From Climacium dendroides (lineage: Eukaryota; Streptophyta; Bryopsida; Hypnales; Climaciaceae): a stretch of 64,000 nucleotides of DNA. The notes beneath the pieces were generated by a model. It saw only the letters and a list, made by a program, of their open reading frames with translations, searched no databases and was not told the origin of the DNA. The stretch spans positions 5,272,501 to 5,336,500 of the forward strand of contig OX467089.1 of the NCBI GenBank assembly GCA_950106755.1, given 5' to 3'. The translations under genes and the position numbers were made by a program. The first letter of the stretch is position 1; each line of letters begins with the position of its first letter. This document shows positions 1 to 11,724 of this stretch, in pieces.

Positions 1-103
1 TCAAAATGAACCCTTGCATGAAACAAATACCTCTGTTGCTACCAAAAAGGAGGTAAATGGTACAGATTGGAGACCAACAGTGCATAGGAGGGAACTTAAT
101 TAC

Positions 104-1497
104 CAACTTCACAATTGCATCTTTCTCGATACACTTCAACTGTAATGCCTTGGAACCCTTGCCAAGAGATATAGCACGCATGTGTTCGGACATCTTCCGC
201 GAAGCTGGTGAAGCACGGTTTCTAACTAGTGTGTTCCATTGCTCCTCCGTGACCTCAGGAGGCTTGGGTTTGCAATTGTCGATCAAACAATTCAGGCGCC
301 AACGACTGTTTATTAATATCTTGGTGATTATGGGTGATACCCACTTCTCACTAACTCCAGATCCTTTCCCTTTCATTGTCCAATCTGTACCCACAGAACA
401 ACATGGACACCAGTGAGAGTCATGCAAATTGGAAAATGTCAGATCTCATGAAACAAAAGTGGGAAATTGAAGTCATACCCGAGTAGAGACGTCTGAAAAA
501 ACGCCTCCTTTCACCGCCGGGCTGCCCTTCCCAGCTTGTGGTTGGATCTAAGTCCTTTGCGTATCGCTTAATGTCGTCTGCCAATACCTCTCGCATATTG
601 CCGTAGGGAAAGCCATCAGGCCCAATTTTGACGGGTTTCTTGTCGTCATTTCCTCCACGGCGTTTGCGACTACGCTTCAAACTCCGGTCTTTGTCGGTGC
701 TAACGTCACTACCCAAATCGCTGCTCTTGTTGTCGTCACTGCTGCACAGGCATGACTTCCGTGAAAAACCTATTACATCTCAATGTACTCATAAATTTCA
801 ATCTTTTTTGTTAGTGAGGCACGTTGGTGACTGAAGACATGCTTTCCAACATGAAAGACCCTTAAAACAAATTCTGGACGTTCTTGGACATCAACTAAGC
901 AATAACATATTCCTGAGCAAGTTACAACTATAAGCAACATTTATGAAATAATGAACCATGACGCCAATAACTGGGATTGACTCCTTCTATGGATGGGCTC
1001 ACTACTGTACTTAAACCTTCACATGATACAACAAGACTCCTTGCTAAGCTGGCCCCTACGACCAGTTCATCGACAGGATATGCTACTGCGAGGTTATGCC
1101 GCGTTCTTATAAACATCGGAACTAATGGACAGCAAGTTTGTGTAATCTATAATTCACTATTGCAGCAACTGGTAAGAGACACTTACCCAGACTCGGTGTC
1201 ACTCTCTTTTTTGACGTCCAGCAACGGAGTCCTCAGAGGAAATACACGCTCAGGGGACGACGAATCCGAAGTGATATATTGACATTTGCGCGGTGGAACA
1301 AGTCCAGGCACTGGATCTGGAGAAACTATTGTGGACTTACCTTTCGACATACGCATGTCATGCTTCTCCCTCAGTCTGCGTTCATTGAACGCGCGTTGTC
1401 GCATCAGCTGTTGTATACGCTTGTCTCTTCCATCATCCGATGCTTGACGGCCCGGTGAGAGCTTTCGCTTGCCCTTGTTTGGTCGATCTGAAGCCAT
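104..1497 (-). CDS. Ptta/En-Spm-type plant transposase, 5' exons (partial)
   Basis: Three exons join in phase on the minus strand: 1497-1187 (ATG at 1497, donor GTAAGT), 741-479 (donor GTATGA) and 384-104 (donor GTAATT). The gene runs off the left edge. The N-terminus is basic and charged, with a helical R/Q-rich stretch. The last exon carries a W-R-L-N-C-L-I-D-N motif, then EEQWNTLVRNRAS, a run of basic residues and GKGSKALQ. This matches the Trp-rich layout of the Ptta/En-Spm plant transposase family, where EQW...L...R is followed by GSKSFAR. I see no in-frame stop in these exons, unlike most coding sequence here. The family call rests on motif layout, not an alignment. Start choice: 1497 is the first ATG of the open frame, which stays open a little further upstream. 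Confidence 0.55.
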
Positions 1498-2355
1498 GAT
1501 AGAGCTTCCAACTGCGTCGATCACTCTGTCCTGTCCTCCCTGCTGCGTACATAATACCAAAAAAATGGATGCATTAGCTCATGAGAAATGAACTACACAT
1601 GCGTTACAAGTTCTCGCACTTCAGTTCTACGTGGACTTCCACTACCAAGCCACGAAGGAACACAACACGAACAACTACAAAAGATTAACAGTAAAAAAAA
1701 TAATGACCGTAATTTATTGGAACTACGACTTTGCTTCTGTAGTTATTGCAGAACAAAATCGAATCAGTCGATAGTGGAACTACAAAACCTACGTGAAAGC
1801 GATAGCTTAGCATGACAAGCAGTTTAGAATCAACGTACGTCTTCTCCAATGCAGGTAGCGAGTGACTACGTATTTGCTAGAATGAACAGGCACTGAAAAA
1901 TTGAACGAGCAGTAGTGAAAGATAGAAGTGCATGGACAGTAAGCTCTAATCAACTAACTAACAACATGCTAGAGAAAACATAAATTAACTCAGACGTGAG
2001 TTATCTTGAAGCGCTTGTGTTTATATAGAAGGTCTTCCACAGAGATGGTCGGCCCCACCTTCCAGCGAATTGGACGTCCAACGGAACATCAACGGACTCT
2101 CTTTCCTGGACAAAACACAATATTCAATATTTTGAGAGGTTTGGGGTCTCTCATAATAATATTGTCCATTTAGACCCTAACAAATGAATTATAATTTTAG
2201 GCAATTTAGGTGGGCAAACATTGAATTTGTTAGTTGTAATGCGCAATTTCCATTAAAATGAGAGTCTTTTGAGTGATAGTCTGTTCAAACACATGTAATT
2301 CGGTTTAGAGTAAATGTTATAATTAATATAAATAAAGATTACGTCATCTTCTAAA
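1498..2355. other. intergenic, no gene recognised
   Basis: Short frames only, none with coding character. The stretch is AT-rich from about 1600 onward. No repeat or RNA gene was recognised. It would hold the promoter of the minus-strand transposase gene. Confidence 0.4.
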
Positions 2356-2517
2356 CACCAAGTCATGAACTCCGCGGTTGGTTGTGAGGGGTTGTTCATC
2401 TCATTGAAGCGGTCCGGGTTCGATTCCCGTTGGACTTGTATGAGTGCATGAGAGAACAACATGACTTGGTGCTGCTAAATGAACTTTGCAGGCAGGAGAG
2501 TTGTAACAACCAACCGC
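2356..2517 (+). repeat. tRNA-like (SINE-like) sequence with interlocked inverted repeats
   Basis: The segment 2359-2438 looks tRNA-derived. CAAGTC at 2359-2364 pairs with GACTTG at 2433-2438 like an acceptor stem, and GGGTTCGATTCCC at 2416-2428 is a good T-arm / B-box. I see no convincing A-box or anticodon arm, so it is not called a tRNA gene. Two 12-bp perfect inverted repeats overlap it: CACCAAGTCATG (2356-2367) with its complement at 2460-2471, and GCGGTTGGTTGT (2374-2385) with its complement at 2506-2517. They interlock rather than nest. A tRNA-derived SINE fragment is the simplest reading. Confidence 0.4.
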
Positions 2518-2842
2518 CCCCCTACCCAGAATGTGACAAGTGCTTTATCTGTTAACCAAATAAATAGTAGATATATCTACTACTTTTTTTCCCAATAACA
2601 ATGTAATTTGAAATAAAACATACTCAATGATAAACAAATAAGATAATGAAGTAAAAAATAAAGAAAAGAGTGCTGAAGAATATAAAAAGAAGTATATTGA
2701 GACTATACTTAAATTCCAATGTTCTGTAAACACAAAATATACAGTTGAAATCAATAATGCAATGCCGAGCAATAAAATAAAATCAATCCACTCAAAACTA
2801 TACCATCTAATCATATGCATACATATTACATAGCTACAGATA
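2518..2842. other. AT-rich 3' flank of the DUF7869 gene
   Basis: AT-rich DNA downstream of the minus-strand DUF7869 gene. It probably holds that gene's 3' UTR. No other feature seen. Confidence 0.35.
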
Positions 2843-5533
2843 TCAAGTGTAGGATGCGAGACTTTGGTTGATAACGTCAATTTGAGCAGCAGGAATCTTG
2901 ATCATGCATTGACGAGTATCTTTTCGAATGCCAGACTTCCACGCTGTCATAACAGCATTTGTATGCTCCCAAAGTGGCGGTTCAGTTTCATCCACTTTCC
3001 AACGTAGACCTCTTTCACTGTCCCATCCAGTGTAAAAGTCTTGAACATCTTCATCTCTCGATGTTGGACGGAAGTACTGAATGCGTATACAATTAGGTTT
3101 CTCCGGATTACAATTTGGATCAGATAACACCCTTGCAATCCAAACCGGATGACTGTCACCATCTGCGGGTCGAACTGCAACAAAATATCCTTCAAAGAGA
3201 TCTCGACCCACCCTAAAGGATGGTTGTGGGCGACCTCTCAAAGGGCCTACGTACGCGTCATCTTCCCCAAACTCTTCACGATCCTCGCCGTCTTCGTCTA
3301 ATTCATCTACTTGAGTTGCTTGAACACGGCTCGTAGGCCAAAAACCATCCTTCAAAATAGAAGATGAAGGTAGTGGTTCTAGCAATGCTACCTTGACACC
3401 TTGCCAGTAGTGCACTACGTGCTCATAGCGTCTTTGGTACTCTCCAGTGCGATCTTGATTGTACAAATGCTCCCAATACCTCACGAATCCGGATATGCCC
3501 TTCAAGATGTCCTCTGCACCTTTCATTGGACTCGGCAGAACTGCTTCTAGTACTCCACGTGGCCACAAACTTTGCCCTTCAGAGTCCTCCTTCCACAATT
3601 TCATTCCATGACCAGTCCCCTTCGGCAACCACTCTACATCAGTGCACAACATTTTGTACTTCATGACTGGACACCCAGTCGAGTCAAGGTAGAACTTCAC
3701 TTGTTGTGGCTTTGTGTGTCCAACCATGATGTCATTGCCGTCCAAAACTTTGCCTGCTATAAAACCCTTGAAATCTGGCACCTCTTCGATGAGGTGAGGG
3801 ATTGTTGGAATGGATTCCACATCCATAAACGACTTCATAAGTGCAGGAATTGTAAGGAAGTTTTCCTTCTTCAAAAGCATACTCCATCTTCCAAAGAGCG
3901 CATCAATGTCGTCATGAGTATGACCCACAATCATGAAGTTCACGTACACTTCACGAAAGATCTTGTTTGCAACAAGTAGAGACCAATAACAGAAAACAAA
4001 TCTATTCTTGTTATCTCCGGTGGCATTATCCATCTGCACATTCAAAATAGGAGGCAACGGCATCCCTGGACATAATGTTTCTGGTAGCGGAGGTAGTGAT
4101 GCTTCGCAAACTTTGGCACCCTTTAGTATTGCCCTGGATAAATTTGTGGATCCAGACCCCGTAAACAATTGCCGAGAAGACGATTTTGGTGGCAATTCCA
4201 AATCTCGGAGCAACTTTGCCATGGAGCCAATAGTGTAGTTTGAGTCGTGGGGAAACATATCCAAGCCATAGTGCGCATATCGAACATCAGCATGACCATG
4301 CGCAATCATGCCAGTGACCGAGACGGACAACTTCATGAGCCCATCAAGTTCTTTAGTTTTGTGGGAAAAAACCGGAGAAGCGGTCTTGGCATGGTCCATC
4401 TTGTCATGTATGATCGTCAAACATTCATGTGGAAACTCATGCGAGCGGTAACGATTTGCGTAGTACAGCTCCCTATGTGCCCGAGCAATAGCCAAATGTT
4501 TGTCAAGCCTCCTTGACCATATCAAAGCACTTTGAGATCTAGCAATACAACTCCTTCGTAGCTCTTGTAGTTTGTCACACACTGAACACCGAGCAAAATT
4601 ATCACCAGGTTTTTTCACCTCGTACTCTGAAAACTTCGAGGACCTGATCTTACTCAGGTTTGAAGTAGAAACTTCGGGTAATCCGAAGGCTACATTGACA
4701 TCATTAATTTCTTTCATCTTACCCTTCCACTGAAAAGTAGAGGGAAGACACATGGATACGACCTTGTCCCCTGACTTCAAAGTCCGAGTACGATGTGGCA
4801 TGTGATCTGCCTCCTTTTCAAGGATGTACTTTAGTGTGGCAGTTGCTTGTTGAGTGTGCTTTCTCGGCTTCTCCAATCCTACATTTCCATGGTCTCTTGC
4901 CTCTCGTTCGTCCTTCCAATATTTGAGGTACCGATAGAATGTAGCCTCCGGGACCCCAGAAATATGCATCCATGCTCGCATGCACACGTTGATGCCTTCA
5001 ACGGTCACTGTCTTCCTCCCACGTGCATCAAGATGCACTGACCTATGTACATCAGTCTTCATGTGTGACCTGAACTTGAATGATGTATTGGAGTACATTC
5101 TCTCGCGGAAGGCCCGAATCTTCTCCCTTGAAAACGGTTGAACGCAATTCTGAAAACAACAGACTTTGCTAGACACCAAGTTGATGCACTCTGGAGTGAG
5201 GAGTTCCTTAGACCTGCGGGAGGTCACACGAGGTGGATTCCTAAGGATACTTGAATATGGCCGTACAGATGCTAGAGGTTGTGGATTCAAGAGGCAGGCT
5301 TGTAGCTGATTGAATCTGTCTCGCGCCTCATGGTCGTAAAGACTTGCTCCCGCACAGTGGACTCGTTTAATCGGCCAAGCAACCAAATAGTAAATCTGCT
5401 CCTGAGGGATATCCGCTTCTGAGAATGTCTTGGTGATGTGAACTGCTACATGGGTATCTCCAAGGGGACCATTAGCTCCAAGCACGAGGTCTGAGTTGAC
5501 ACTATGGCAAGTCCCTTCGCCAACAAGTAGACC
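2843..5533 (-). pseudogene. DUF7869 transposase-like gene, unit A, main part downstream of the insertion
   Basis: The frame is open for about 895 codons, from the insertion junction at 5533 to the stop at 2843; the first Met-type codon (GTG) is only at 5485. Order of parts: a basic region; an HTH-like block beginning GINVCMRAW; the Cys pair CSVC; then the DUF7869 core. Three acidic blocks stand out: HDKMDHAKTA, QMDNATGDNKNR and GHTHDDIDALFGRW. Their spacing and D/N/H content resemble an RNase H-fold (DDE-like) transposase; that assignment is inference. The C-terminal ~180 residues hold a BAH-like Trp/Asp-rich module (VRPADGDSHPVWIARV ... YTGWD). The 5' end lies at 9090-9301, beyond an inserted element. 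It lacks the intron present at the equivalent point of the unit B copy. The core itself carries no in-frame stop. Confidence 0.7.
5529..5533. repeat. target-site duplication (AGACC), left copy
   Basis: AGACC here matches AGACC at 9090-9094 exactly. The DNA between begins TG (5534) and ends CA (9089). Confidence 0.75.
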
Positions 5534-8500
5534 TGTCGTATGCGCAGTTAGCAGTAAGCATCCTTACAACCACAAATTGTTGCAAGACGACACGAATTAT
5601 CGGTCCAGGGAACTTCTAGGGTGATATCGATAAAGTTAGAAGCATCCGGATTGAGACTACTCACTTAATCCTCTTTCTTTCATTTACCCTCCCTTATTCC
5701 GGAAACTTAGTACATTCCAGATTCCGTTCCGGATCCGGATACACCCGGAACTGAGTTCCGTCTCTCTTCCGTCACTGGTTTTTGTTGCCTCTGTTTTACC
5801 CTCAGAGGGTCCGCCCTTGATCTAGAAAGGGGTGGGGACTCACCACTTGTGCAATTATCCTCTCTATACTCTAAATCTACTAAAACAACACACCCAAGAC
5901 AACAAAGTTGTAGGAGGAGGAAGGAGTATTCTCTCACAGTTTCCGGATTGGACAATCCGGAATCAGGTCACACAGAGCAATTCTCACACCTCCCTTTACT
6001 ACAACGACGGATCTGAACTCATAGACCAAAGGGACAGAGTTTCAAGGGAAAGACAATGTACCAAGGGGGAGGTTGGTAGACCTTCCGAAGTAGCGGGAGT
6101 TCCTTTCCTTTGGCGGTTGCTTATCTCCGCACAGAACCCTCCTGGTTCCGGACTCGCAGGGACCTCTACCTTCTTACCCGGATTGCCGTTCCGGCAATTT
6201 AAAGGTACATCACACTTACACTCCCTTACTCAATTCACATCTCTCCCACTCAACTCAACACCAAGGGATTCGTGGCTCAAGATCCGGATTCCTCCTCTCC
6301 CTCCCTTCTCTTTCTTCAGTACACGGATACACACACATGCAACACTGAACCAAAGATTCTGTCTAAGCAAAGTGCAGCTAGAGGCACCCTGACTAACTTA
6401 GATTAAGAAAAAGGAGATCAAAAATACATACGTGAAAGTACTAAGGTCGAATGGAGTAGAATGGAATGACAGGCAACTAACTTGCCTGCCCTTAAAATAC
6501 TAACACAAAAACCCAAAGTCAACTCCTAAAAGCCTAAAAAGAAACCCGGAAATCCAGGCAACCAATCACTGAAAACCCCGGGATATCCGGAAAGATTGCT
6601 AACCGCTGCCCTGGATAACCGGATCCCTTACTATCCGCCTAAGATCCCGGAAACCGGATTCATGCTCGGAATCCAATTCCGGATGCTACACTAACCCTAA
6701 TGTCTTGGTTTCCGTCCCTTCTTTGACCGGCTCCCCGCTTGGCTGGAAGGCGTCCCCTTTGTACCCTTTGCTGGCGTGGTCTTTGCTGTGGCCCGAGTTT
6801 GGATATGACGCGTTGCAGGAGACGGATCGCTGTCGTCTTCGGTTCCGGAAGTGGAGTGGGCACTCTCTTCCTCGGAATCTTCGATGACTTGAATTTCCCC
6901 TTCCTTCTTCGGTGTGGTGTCCTCCATTGTTGCGGGTTTGCTTCTCTCTTCCGATGTGGTCTTCTGCATATGCGCAAATCCCTGCGGATTAGATCGAGCC
7001 AGATTGGTCATTCCACCGATCCGGCTGATCAGATCTCCCCTGACTTGCTGCCCTGGAACCTTGAATGTCCCGGTCATCAAGTTCGGCATTGTTTGCGCCT
7101 TGGGAACTTCCGGAGTTGAGAACTTGGATGGCACCGGAACCGATTTCGCGTTAGACTCCGGTTCCGGCTCCGGTGTCGGTTCCGAGGCTGGCCCCAAGTT
7201 CAACTCTGTCATCCGTATCTTACTAGCGGAAGGTTCGGCTGGTGTGAGTATCCCCCGCAAGCCCTCCATCCGTGTTGCCTGATCCGCCACTGGTTTCCCT
7301 GGGGTAGCTGCAACAAAAGGAAGTTCCGGAAAGGTGGAGAAGTCCATCGCATGGTTTGGGTCGATGGCCATCAGCAACTTCTGAATTTCCTTGAAAATCC
7401 TCTCTATCCTCGCGGTGAAGTCCACGAGAATGGTAACTACCTTGGTTCCGGTAATGTGGCCTTCTGAGATCATCTTTGAGTCAAACAAGGCAGCTTTGGT
7501 GATGATGTCGGCTTTGATGTTGACTGCTCCGGTTAAATTCTTGACCAGAGCAAGGGCCTCTTTCTCTTTCTCCTTCGCAGCCACCATTTCCCCTTCCGCC
7601 CAATTCACCCGAGTCTGGAGTAGGTTCCGTTCCGCCTCCAACTCTTGGATCCGCTCGTCCCTCTTCTTTAGATCCTCCGGCTTTGGCAGTCGCTTGACGG
7701 CTTCCACGATCTGATCCGGATCTACCTTCAACACTTCCGCGGTATCTAACACCAAGTCTGACAACCCGTCATGAAGTACCTTGGCTTCACGTATCCAATC
7801 AAACCCCGCATTGAAAAATGCGGATTCTGTTTCCGTTTCAGGTCCTCTACTGGACTCCCCCCTCTCCATTGCCGGCGGCTTGATTCTTGAACCCGGATCG
7901 GTCGACTTCCTCTTCTTGGTCCTTGGATCCGTCAGCCGTTCCTCGGGAAGCTCCTCCGGCTCAGACTCAACTGGATCTTCCGCTTCCTCCCCGGAAAGTC
8001 CATATGACAAGAGGGTCTTTCCGGTGTCGTACTGAATTATCTCCGCCGCATTCAAAAGTTCTTGCTGATGGTACAGATGAAACAGATAAGTGCTAACTGG
8101 GCTTGCCTTCGCTCGGGTCACGTGATCTGCTAGTTTAGCCACTATCCCGGCTATGACCCTACCCCAATGCACTACCCGATTCTCCATAGCCCCAAAGATG
8201 GTATTGGCCACCGTAATGGTAACCTGCGTTGGCTTCTCCGGATACATGATCGGAATTAAAAACTCAAGTAGCCGTCTGTGTCTTTCGTCCTTGCACTCGC
8301 TGATAGCGAATCCGTCCTTAGGGTTGGTAGACCCCGCGAACTTCCCCGCTACGAAACGATCCGTCCTTGATGCCAAGCCGTTCCCACTCTTCCGGAACTG
8401 GTATACGTCCGCCCAGATGTCTTCGGTCCACGCAACTGGCCGCCCTCTCAAGGTGAGCTCGTACTGGTTCGGAACTCCGTGAAGTAGTTCTTGGATCATC

Positions 8501-9089
8501 TCCTCACTCTTGAGGTTCCACGGTCGGTGTAGTAAACCGACACATCCTAACCTAGTCAAGTCCTCCTCCAACTGTTTGTGTAGTTCCGAGCTATCCGGAA
8601 TGGCCGGAGAGATCATCCGGGCGGATACCGCTATCTTCCGTACTGGTCCGGATGCCATAAGATCTACGCGAGAAGGAAAAAGTAGTTCTACCTCAGTCGC
8701 TAACTCACCACTCTTTCTCTCAACTACTCACAAAAAAAAAACAGTCTCAGGAATACTGAACAGAAAAAGTGAAGAGGAAACCCTAAGAGGACAGCTTAAG
8801 TACTAATCTGTCTTTCTACGGTCTTAAGGACAACGGCTACAGGTCCGTTGTCTCAACGGTATCCTACTTCCGTAGCTACGGGGCCTATACGGTAGGTTCT
8901 TGCGTTCCGGATGAGTCCGGATTCCGGATCCGGATAAGTTCCGGTTTAGGGTTGTGCTGGAACACTAATTTTCTAATTCAAGCTATCTAGTCTAAAAATC
9001 ACAATCTAACTATAATTTTTTTCATTTTTTTCTATTTTTGCACCTACTTCTTGTGTTGTTGCTCTGTTTCCAGATTCCGGATTCCCACA
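5534..9089 (-). mobile_element. element C1: TCCGGA-rich retroelement-like insertion
   Basis: A 3556-bp insertion bounded by TG...CA and a perfect 5-bp duplication (AGACC), the hallmark of LTR-retrotransposon-type integration. It carries one long minus-strand gene (8658-6697) and about 1.1 kb of 3' noncoding DNA (5534-6696). That 3' part is shared with copy C2 up to an end near 37830. I could not find a pair of long terminal repeats, reverse transcriptase or integrase, so it would be non-autonomous. The hexamer TCCGGA and the longer ATCCGGAT recur throughout, in coding and noncoding parts, far more than in flanking DNA. It sits inside the coding exon of the unit A DUF7869 gene. Confidence 0.65.
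6697..8658 (-). CDS. element C1 protein, gag-like / putative plant transposon protein
   Basis: An intact 653-codon frame with ATG at 8658. Residues ~1-220 form a compact domain (HRPWNLKSEEM, an R-G-R-P-V motif, a long helical segment with YLFHLYHQQELL). This resembles the plant transposon / retroelement capsid-like proteins annotated as putative plant transposon protein. Residues ~230-280 are acidic with a KKRKS nuclear-type basic patch. Residues ~320-400 form a coiled coil (ERIQELEAERN). The tail is P/E/T-rich with a final basic stretch (KKGRKPRH). No polymerase, protease or integrase motif is present. The paralogue at 34712-36655 aligns over the full length but has a Trp-to-stop change. The function is inferred from its position in a mobile element only. 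Confidence 0.6.
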   Translation of the reverse strand: MASGPVRKIAVSARMISPAIPDSSELHKQLEEDLTRLGCVGLLHRPWNLKSEEMIQELLHGVPNQYELTLRGRPVAWTEDIWADVYQFRKSGNGLASRTDRFVAGKFAGSTNPKDGFAISECKDERHRRLLEFLIPIMYPEKPTQVTITVANTIFGAMENRVVHWGRVIAGIVAKLADHVTRAKASPVSTYLFHLYHQQELLNAAEIIQYDTGKTLLSYGLSGEEAEDPVESEPEELPEERLTDPRTKKRKSTDPGSRIKPPAMERGESSRGPETETESAFFNAGFDWIREAKVLHDGLSDLVLDTAEVLKVDPDQIVEAVKRLPKPEDLKKRDERIQELEAERNLLQTRVNWAEGEMVAAKEKEKEALALVKNLTGAVNIKADIITKAALFDSKMISEGHITGTKVVTILVDFTARIERIFKEIQKLLMAIDPNHAMDFSTFPELPFVAATPGKPVADQATRMEGLRGILTPAEPSASKIRMTELNLGPASEPTPEPEPESNAKSVPVPSKFSTPEVPKAQTMPNLMTGTFKVPGQQVRGDLISRIGGMTNLARSNPQGFAHMQKTTSEERSKPATMEDTTPKKEGEIQVIEDSEEESAHSTSGTEDDSDPSPATRHIQTRATAKTTPAKGTKGTPSSQAGSRSKKGRKPRH

Positions 9090-9301
9090 AGACCCTCCTC
9101 ATTGTAAAGAGTGACACATCTTGTATTCCAAAGATGACGCGGAAGTCCTTCGCATTCAGGAATGCCTACATTCATCCCTTCCAAAACTGGAAATTCATCA
9201 TCCGAGGATTCCATGAAGTCGTCAAAAGTCGCAGATGAAGTCATGTCACGTATTTGGAAAACCAAATGAAAAGCAGTATTGAAGTCAATGTCTGGCATCA
9301 T
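9090..9301 (-). pseudogene. DUF7869 gene, unit A, 5' coding part upstream of the insertion
   Basis: The open segment begins with ATG at 9301 (an AG acceptor sits at 9346-9345) and runs to the insertion at 9090. It is acidic (MESSDDEF) and contains IPECEGLPRHLW, which aligns with IPDCEGIDRDGW in the unit B DUF7869 gene. If element C1 and one copy of the 5-bp duplication are left out, the frame here reads straight into the 5533-2843 segment without a shift. So these two pieces were one exon. The break presumably disables the gene unless the element is spliced out. Confidence 0.65.
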
Positions 9302-9369
9302 ACTCCAATCGACCTGATTGACGGAGTAAATGGTGTTGGTATTTCTGAGCGGCAATAATATCCGAATGG

Positions 9370-10092
9370 CAATTCAGTGCGACTGGCGCTGAATTGTATT
9401 TCAGCTCCCAGGACACTAACATATCGTCGCAACCAATTTCATGCAATAGGTGATTGCACTTTAGCGCGACCAACTCTGAATTGCAATTTAGCACCCACGA
9501 TGTAGACATACGTCGTCACTAATTCCACTCTCTGCATGATGAGAATTCAGCGCCAATTGAGCTAAAATAGCATCAAAATGAATTTCATTCTCTGCGAGCT
9601 GAATTGCAATTCGGAACTACTCGCACTGGAATACCGTCACAATATATTTCATTCCCTCCGTGACGACACTTCAGCGCGAGTCGCGCTGAATTGCAATTCA
9701 GATCCAATAAGTCTGACACTTCAGCGCGAGTCGCTCTGAATTGTAATTAGGCATTAGTCGTGGTGTAATATCGTCAAAATACATTTAACTGCGCATATCT
9801 ACACTTCAGCGCGACTCGCGCTGAATTGCAATTCAGCTCTGATAGATCTGGAGTGTCTCCAGAGTATATTCCATCACGATTTTATAGAATACAAATCTAG
9901 ACCAGCTTACTTCAGTGCACATCAGCGCGAGTCGCGCTGAAGTGTCGACACTACATATTCCTTTACTTTTGTGAATACACTTCAGCCCGACCAGGGATGA
10001 ATATCAATTAAACGCGAGTCTAGGTGATCCATCTGCACAAAGACAATGGAAACTCTGGTAGAAGCACTTCAGCGCGAGTCGCGCTGAAGTGC
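9370..10092. repeat. family-A palindrome cluster upstream of the unit A DUF7869 gene
   Basis: Five strong copies of the family-A palindrome (arms TCAGCGCGA / TCGCGCTGA, one central base) lie at 9671-9689, 9721-9739 (one arm mutated), 9806-9824, 9922-9940 and 10069-10087. Degenerate copies lie at about 9370-9393 and 9541-9560. The copy at 10064-10092 extends to a 29-bp palindrome. Several are followed by a second palindrome, CTGAATTGCAATTCAG. The cluster lies just upstream of a splice acceptor (9346-9345), so it probably sits in the leader intron of the DUF7869 gene. Confidence 0.8.
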
Positions 10093-11700
10093 ATTTCATT
10101 TTCATTGTAGTCAAGGAATTTCTATTTATAGTAAGTCCGTCTTTCGCGGAGGAGTTTATATAGAGTTCTGCGCATTCTCCAGACTGCGCTCGTCGAGTGA
10201 CTTGAGAACTTGAACATTTCATGGATAATAGTCGGACTGACTAATCACAACGTGAACTGTGCTAGAGATCATTGAGCACCTACGCAAAACAACTACCAAT
10301 CATGGAATGAAAGATCTTATGCAAACCTAGAGGCTGGAATGACAGATCCTAGAAGCTGGTAAATGGAGAATTCTCATGTTTTCAAAGGGGTCGGAGTGGC
10401 TTACTGTAATTCCTATGCGATGGATCTCCTGCTTGAGCAATACAACGGGCAACAACCGGCGTTGTACCAATACAATTGCGGAACAACACTAATCAAACTC
10501 TTCTAAAGACATAATAGAACAAGTTGAAAGCGCAGAGAACAACAACAAAGCTCAAAGTTGATGCAGTTGAAGAGAAAGGTGGAATGACTGGAATGCAACT
10601 AAACTGCCGACGTCCACTCAACTCCTCGGCGGGAAGGAAAGAGCGTGAAGTCAGTTCTCATTTTTGAATGGCGTACATTCTAATATCAAGTGTCCCCAGA
10701 ATCATGACGGCCTTGCCACGTAAACCTTTCGATATCCACATGCAATCCTGAATTTAGTGGTTGGCCCCACGAAAATAATGGGGTCACTACACTTTTCATT
10801 AAGTTTGTGTTGACTTTTAAAGTCCGTAGTGGCATATCCCCTTTGGCAGTCTTCAAATGCGGACAGCAGAAGCTACTATCCAAACCCTTTTCTACTTTGA
10901 CTTTAAAATTTTGATCCCAATTGTTGACCTTACAATGCACCTAAGTTCATTATTAGGAAATGAAGGTTCCGTTACTTATACTAACCATGTGGCACCTAAC
11001 GCGGCTTGCCATATATATAGCACACACTAGAATAATGTTAATTTTGGCTAGAAAGTGCCTTTACTGCAAACTTCCCCACCTTTAGTCGGCGGGAATATTG
11101 TTCTTCTTCTAAAGTGAATGAAAAGTATGATTTTAAAAAATTCCTAATAATGTTGGAATGTTTAAAGAATGTTCCTTTTCTTGCAGTAGATTTGAGGGTT
11201 TAGGATGGGAACATTTTGCCTTCAATTTCAAGGGTTCACGGTCTCAGGGTTTAGGGTTTAGGGCTTGGAATCCACGCCCTAAATTCAAATAAATTGTCTC
11301 CAGCAAGTCATCAAAAAAATTTGAAAGGAAATTACATTTACCATTCCTAAATTCTTTTAACCTTGCCTTTGAAGAGGTTCTAATTTTTACCCATGCAAAC
11401 CAAAGCGGAAAATATGGAGTTCAAAACGAACAACAAAATACAAGTTCTAAATAGATTCGAAATGTACAATCTATGGCCATTTCTTAGAAAAAAGAATTTT
11501 TTTGTTTGAAAATGAACAAAAATCAAAATAGCCGTCACGGTTTTACTTTCATTCTAAGGTTCATTAAGTGCTAATTCAAAACAGTAGAAAAACTGTCAAG
11601 TGAAAAGAGTAATGCATACAAGAACTTCAAAATTCAAAGCTCAACCATATCTGCATGACCTGAAGGGCTCATAGAAAAGTTAAATTAAATTATTTTCTTT
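10093..11700. other. no gene recognised; short telomere-like tract
   Basis: No coding frame of substance. At 11246-11263 there are about three TTTAGGG-type repeats, too few to be a telomere. Nothing else recognised. Confidence 0.4.
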
Positions 11701-11724
11701 GTTAGGTGCCCAATTATAGATTAT

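Noticed and set aside
57..416. 119-codon plus-strand frame at the left edge
   Set aside because: It is the antisense of the spliced minus-strand transposase exon, whose motifs and splice sites are better supported.
2359..2438. Functional tRNA gene
   Set aside because: No convincing A-box, D-arm or anticodon arm; only the B-box/T-arm and an acceptor-like stem are good.
5534..9089. Full LTR retrotransposon
   Set aside because: No LTR pair, reverse transcriptase or integrase seen; only the TG...CA ends and 5-bp duplication support that class.
11246..11263. Telomere end
   Set aside because: Only about three TTTAGGG-type repeats, internal; an interstitial motif.
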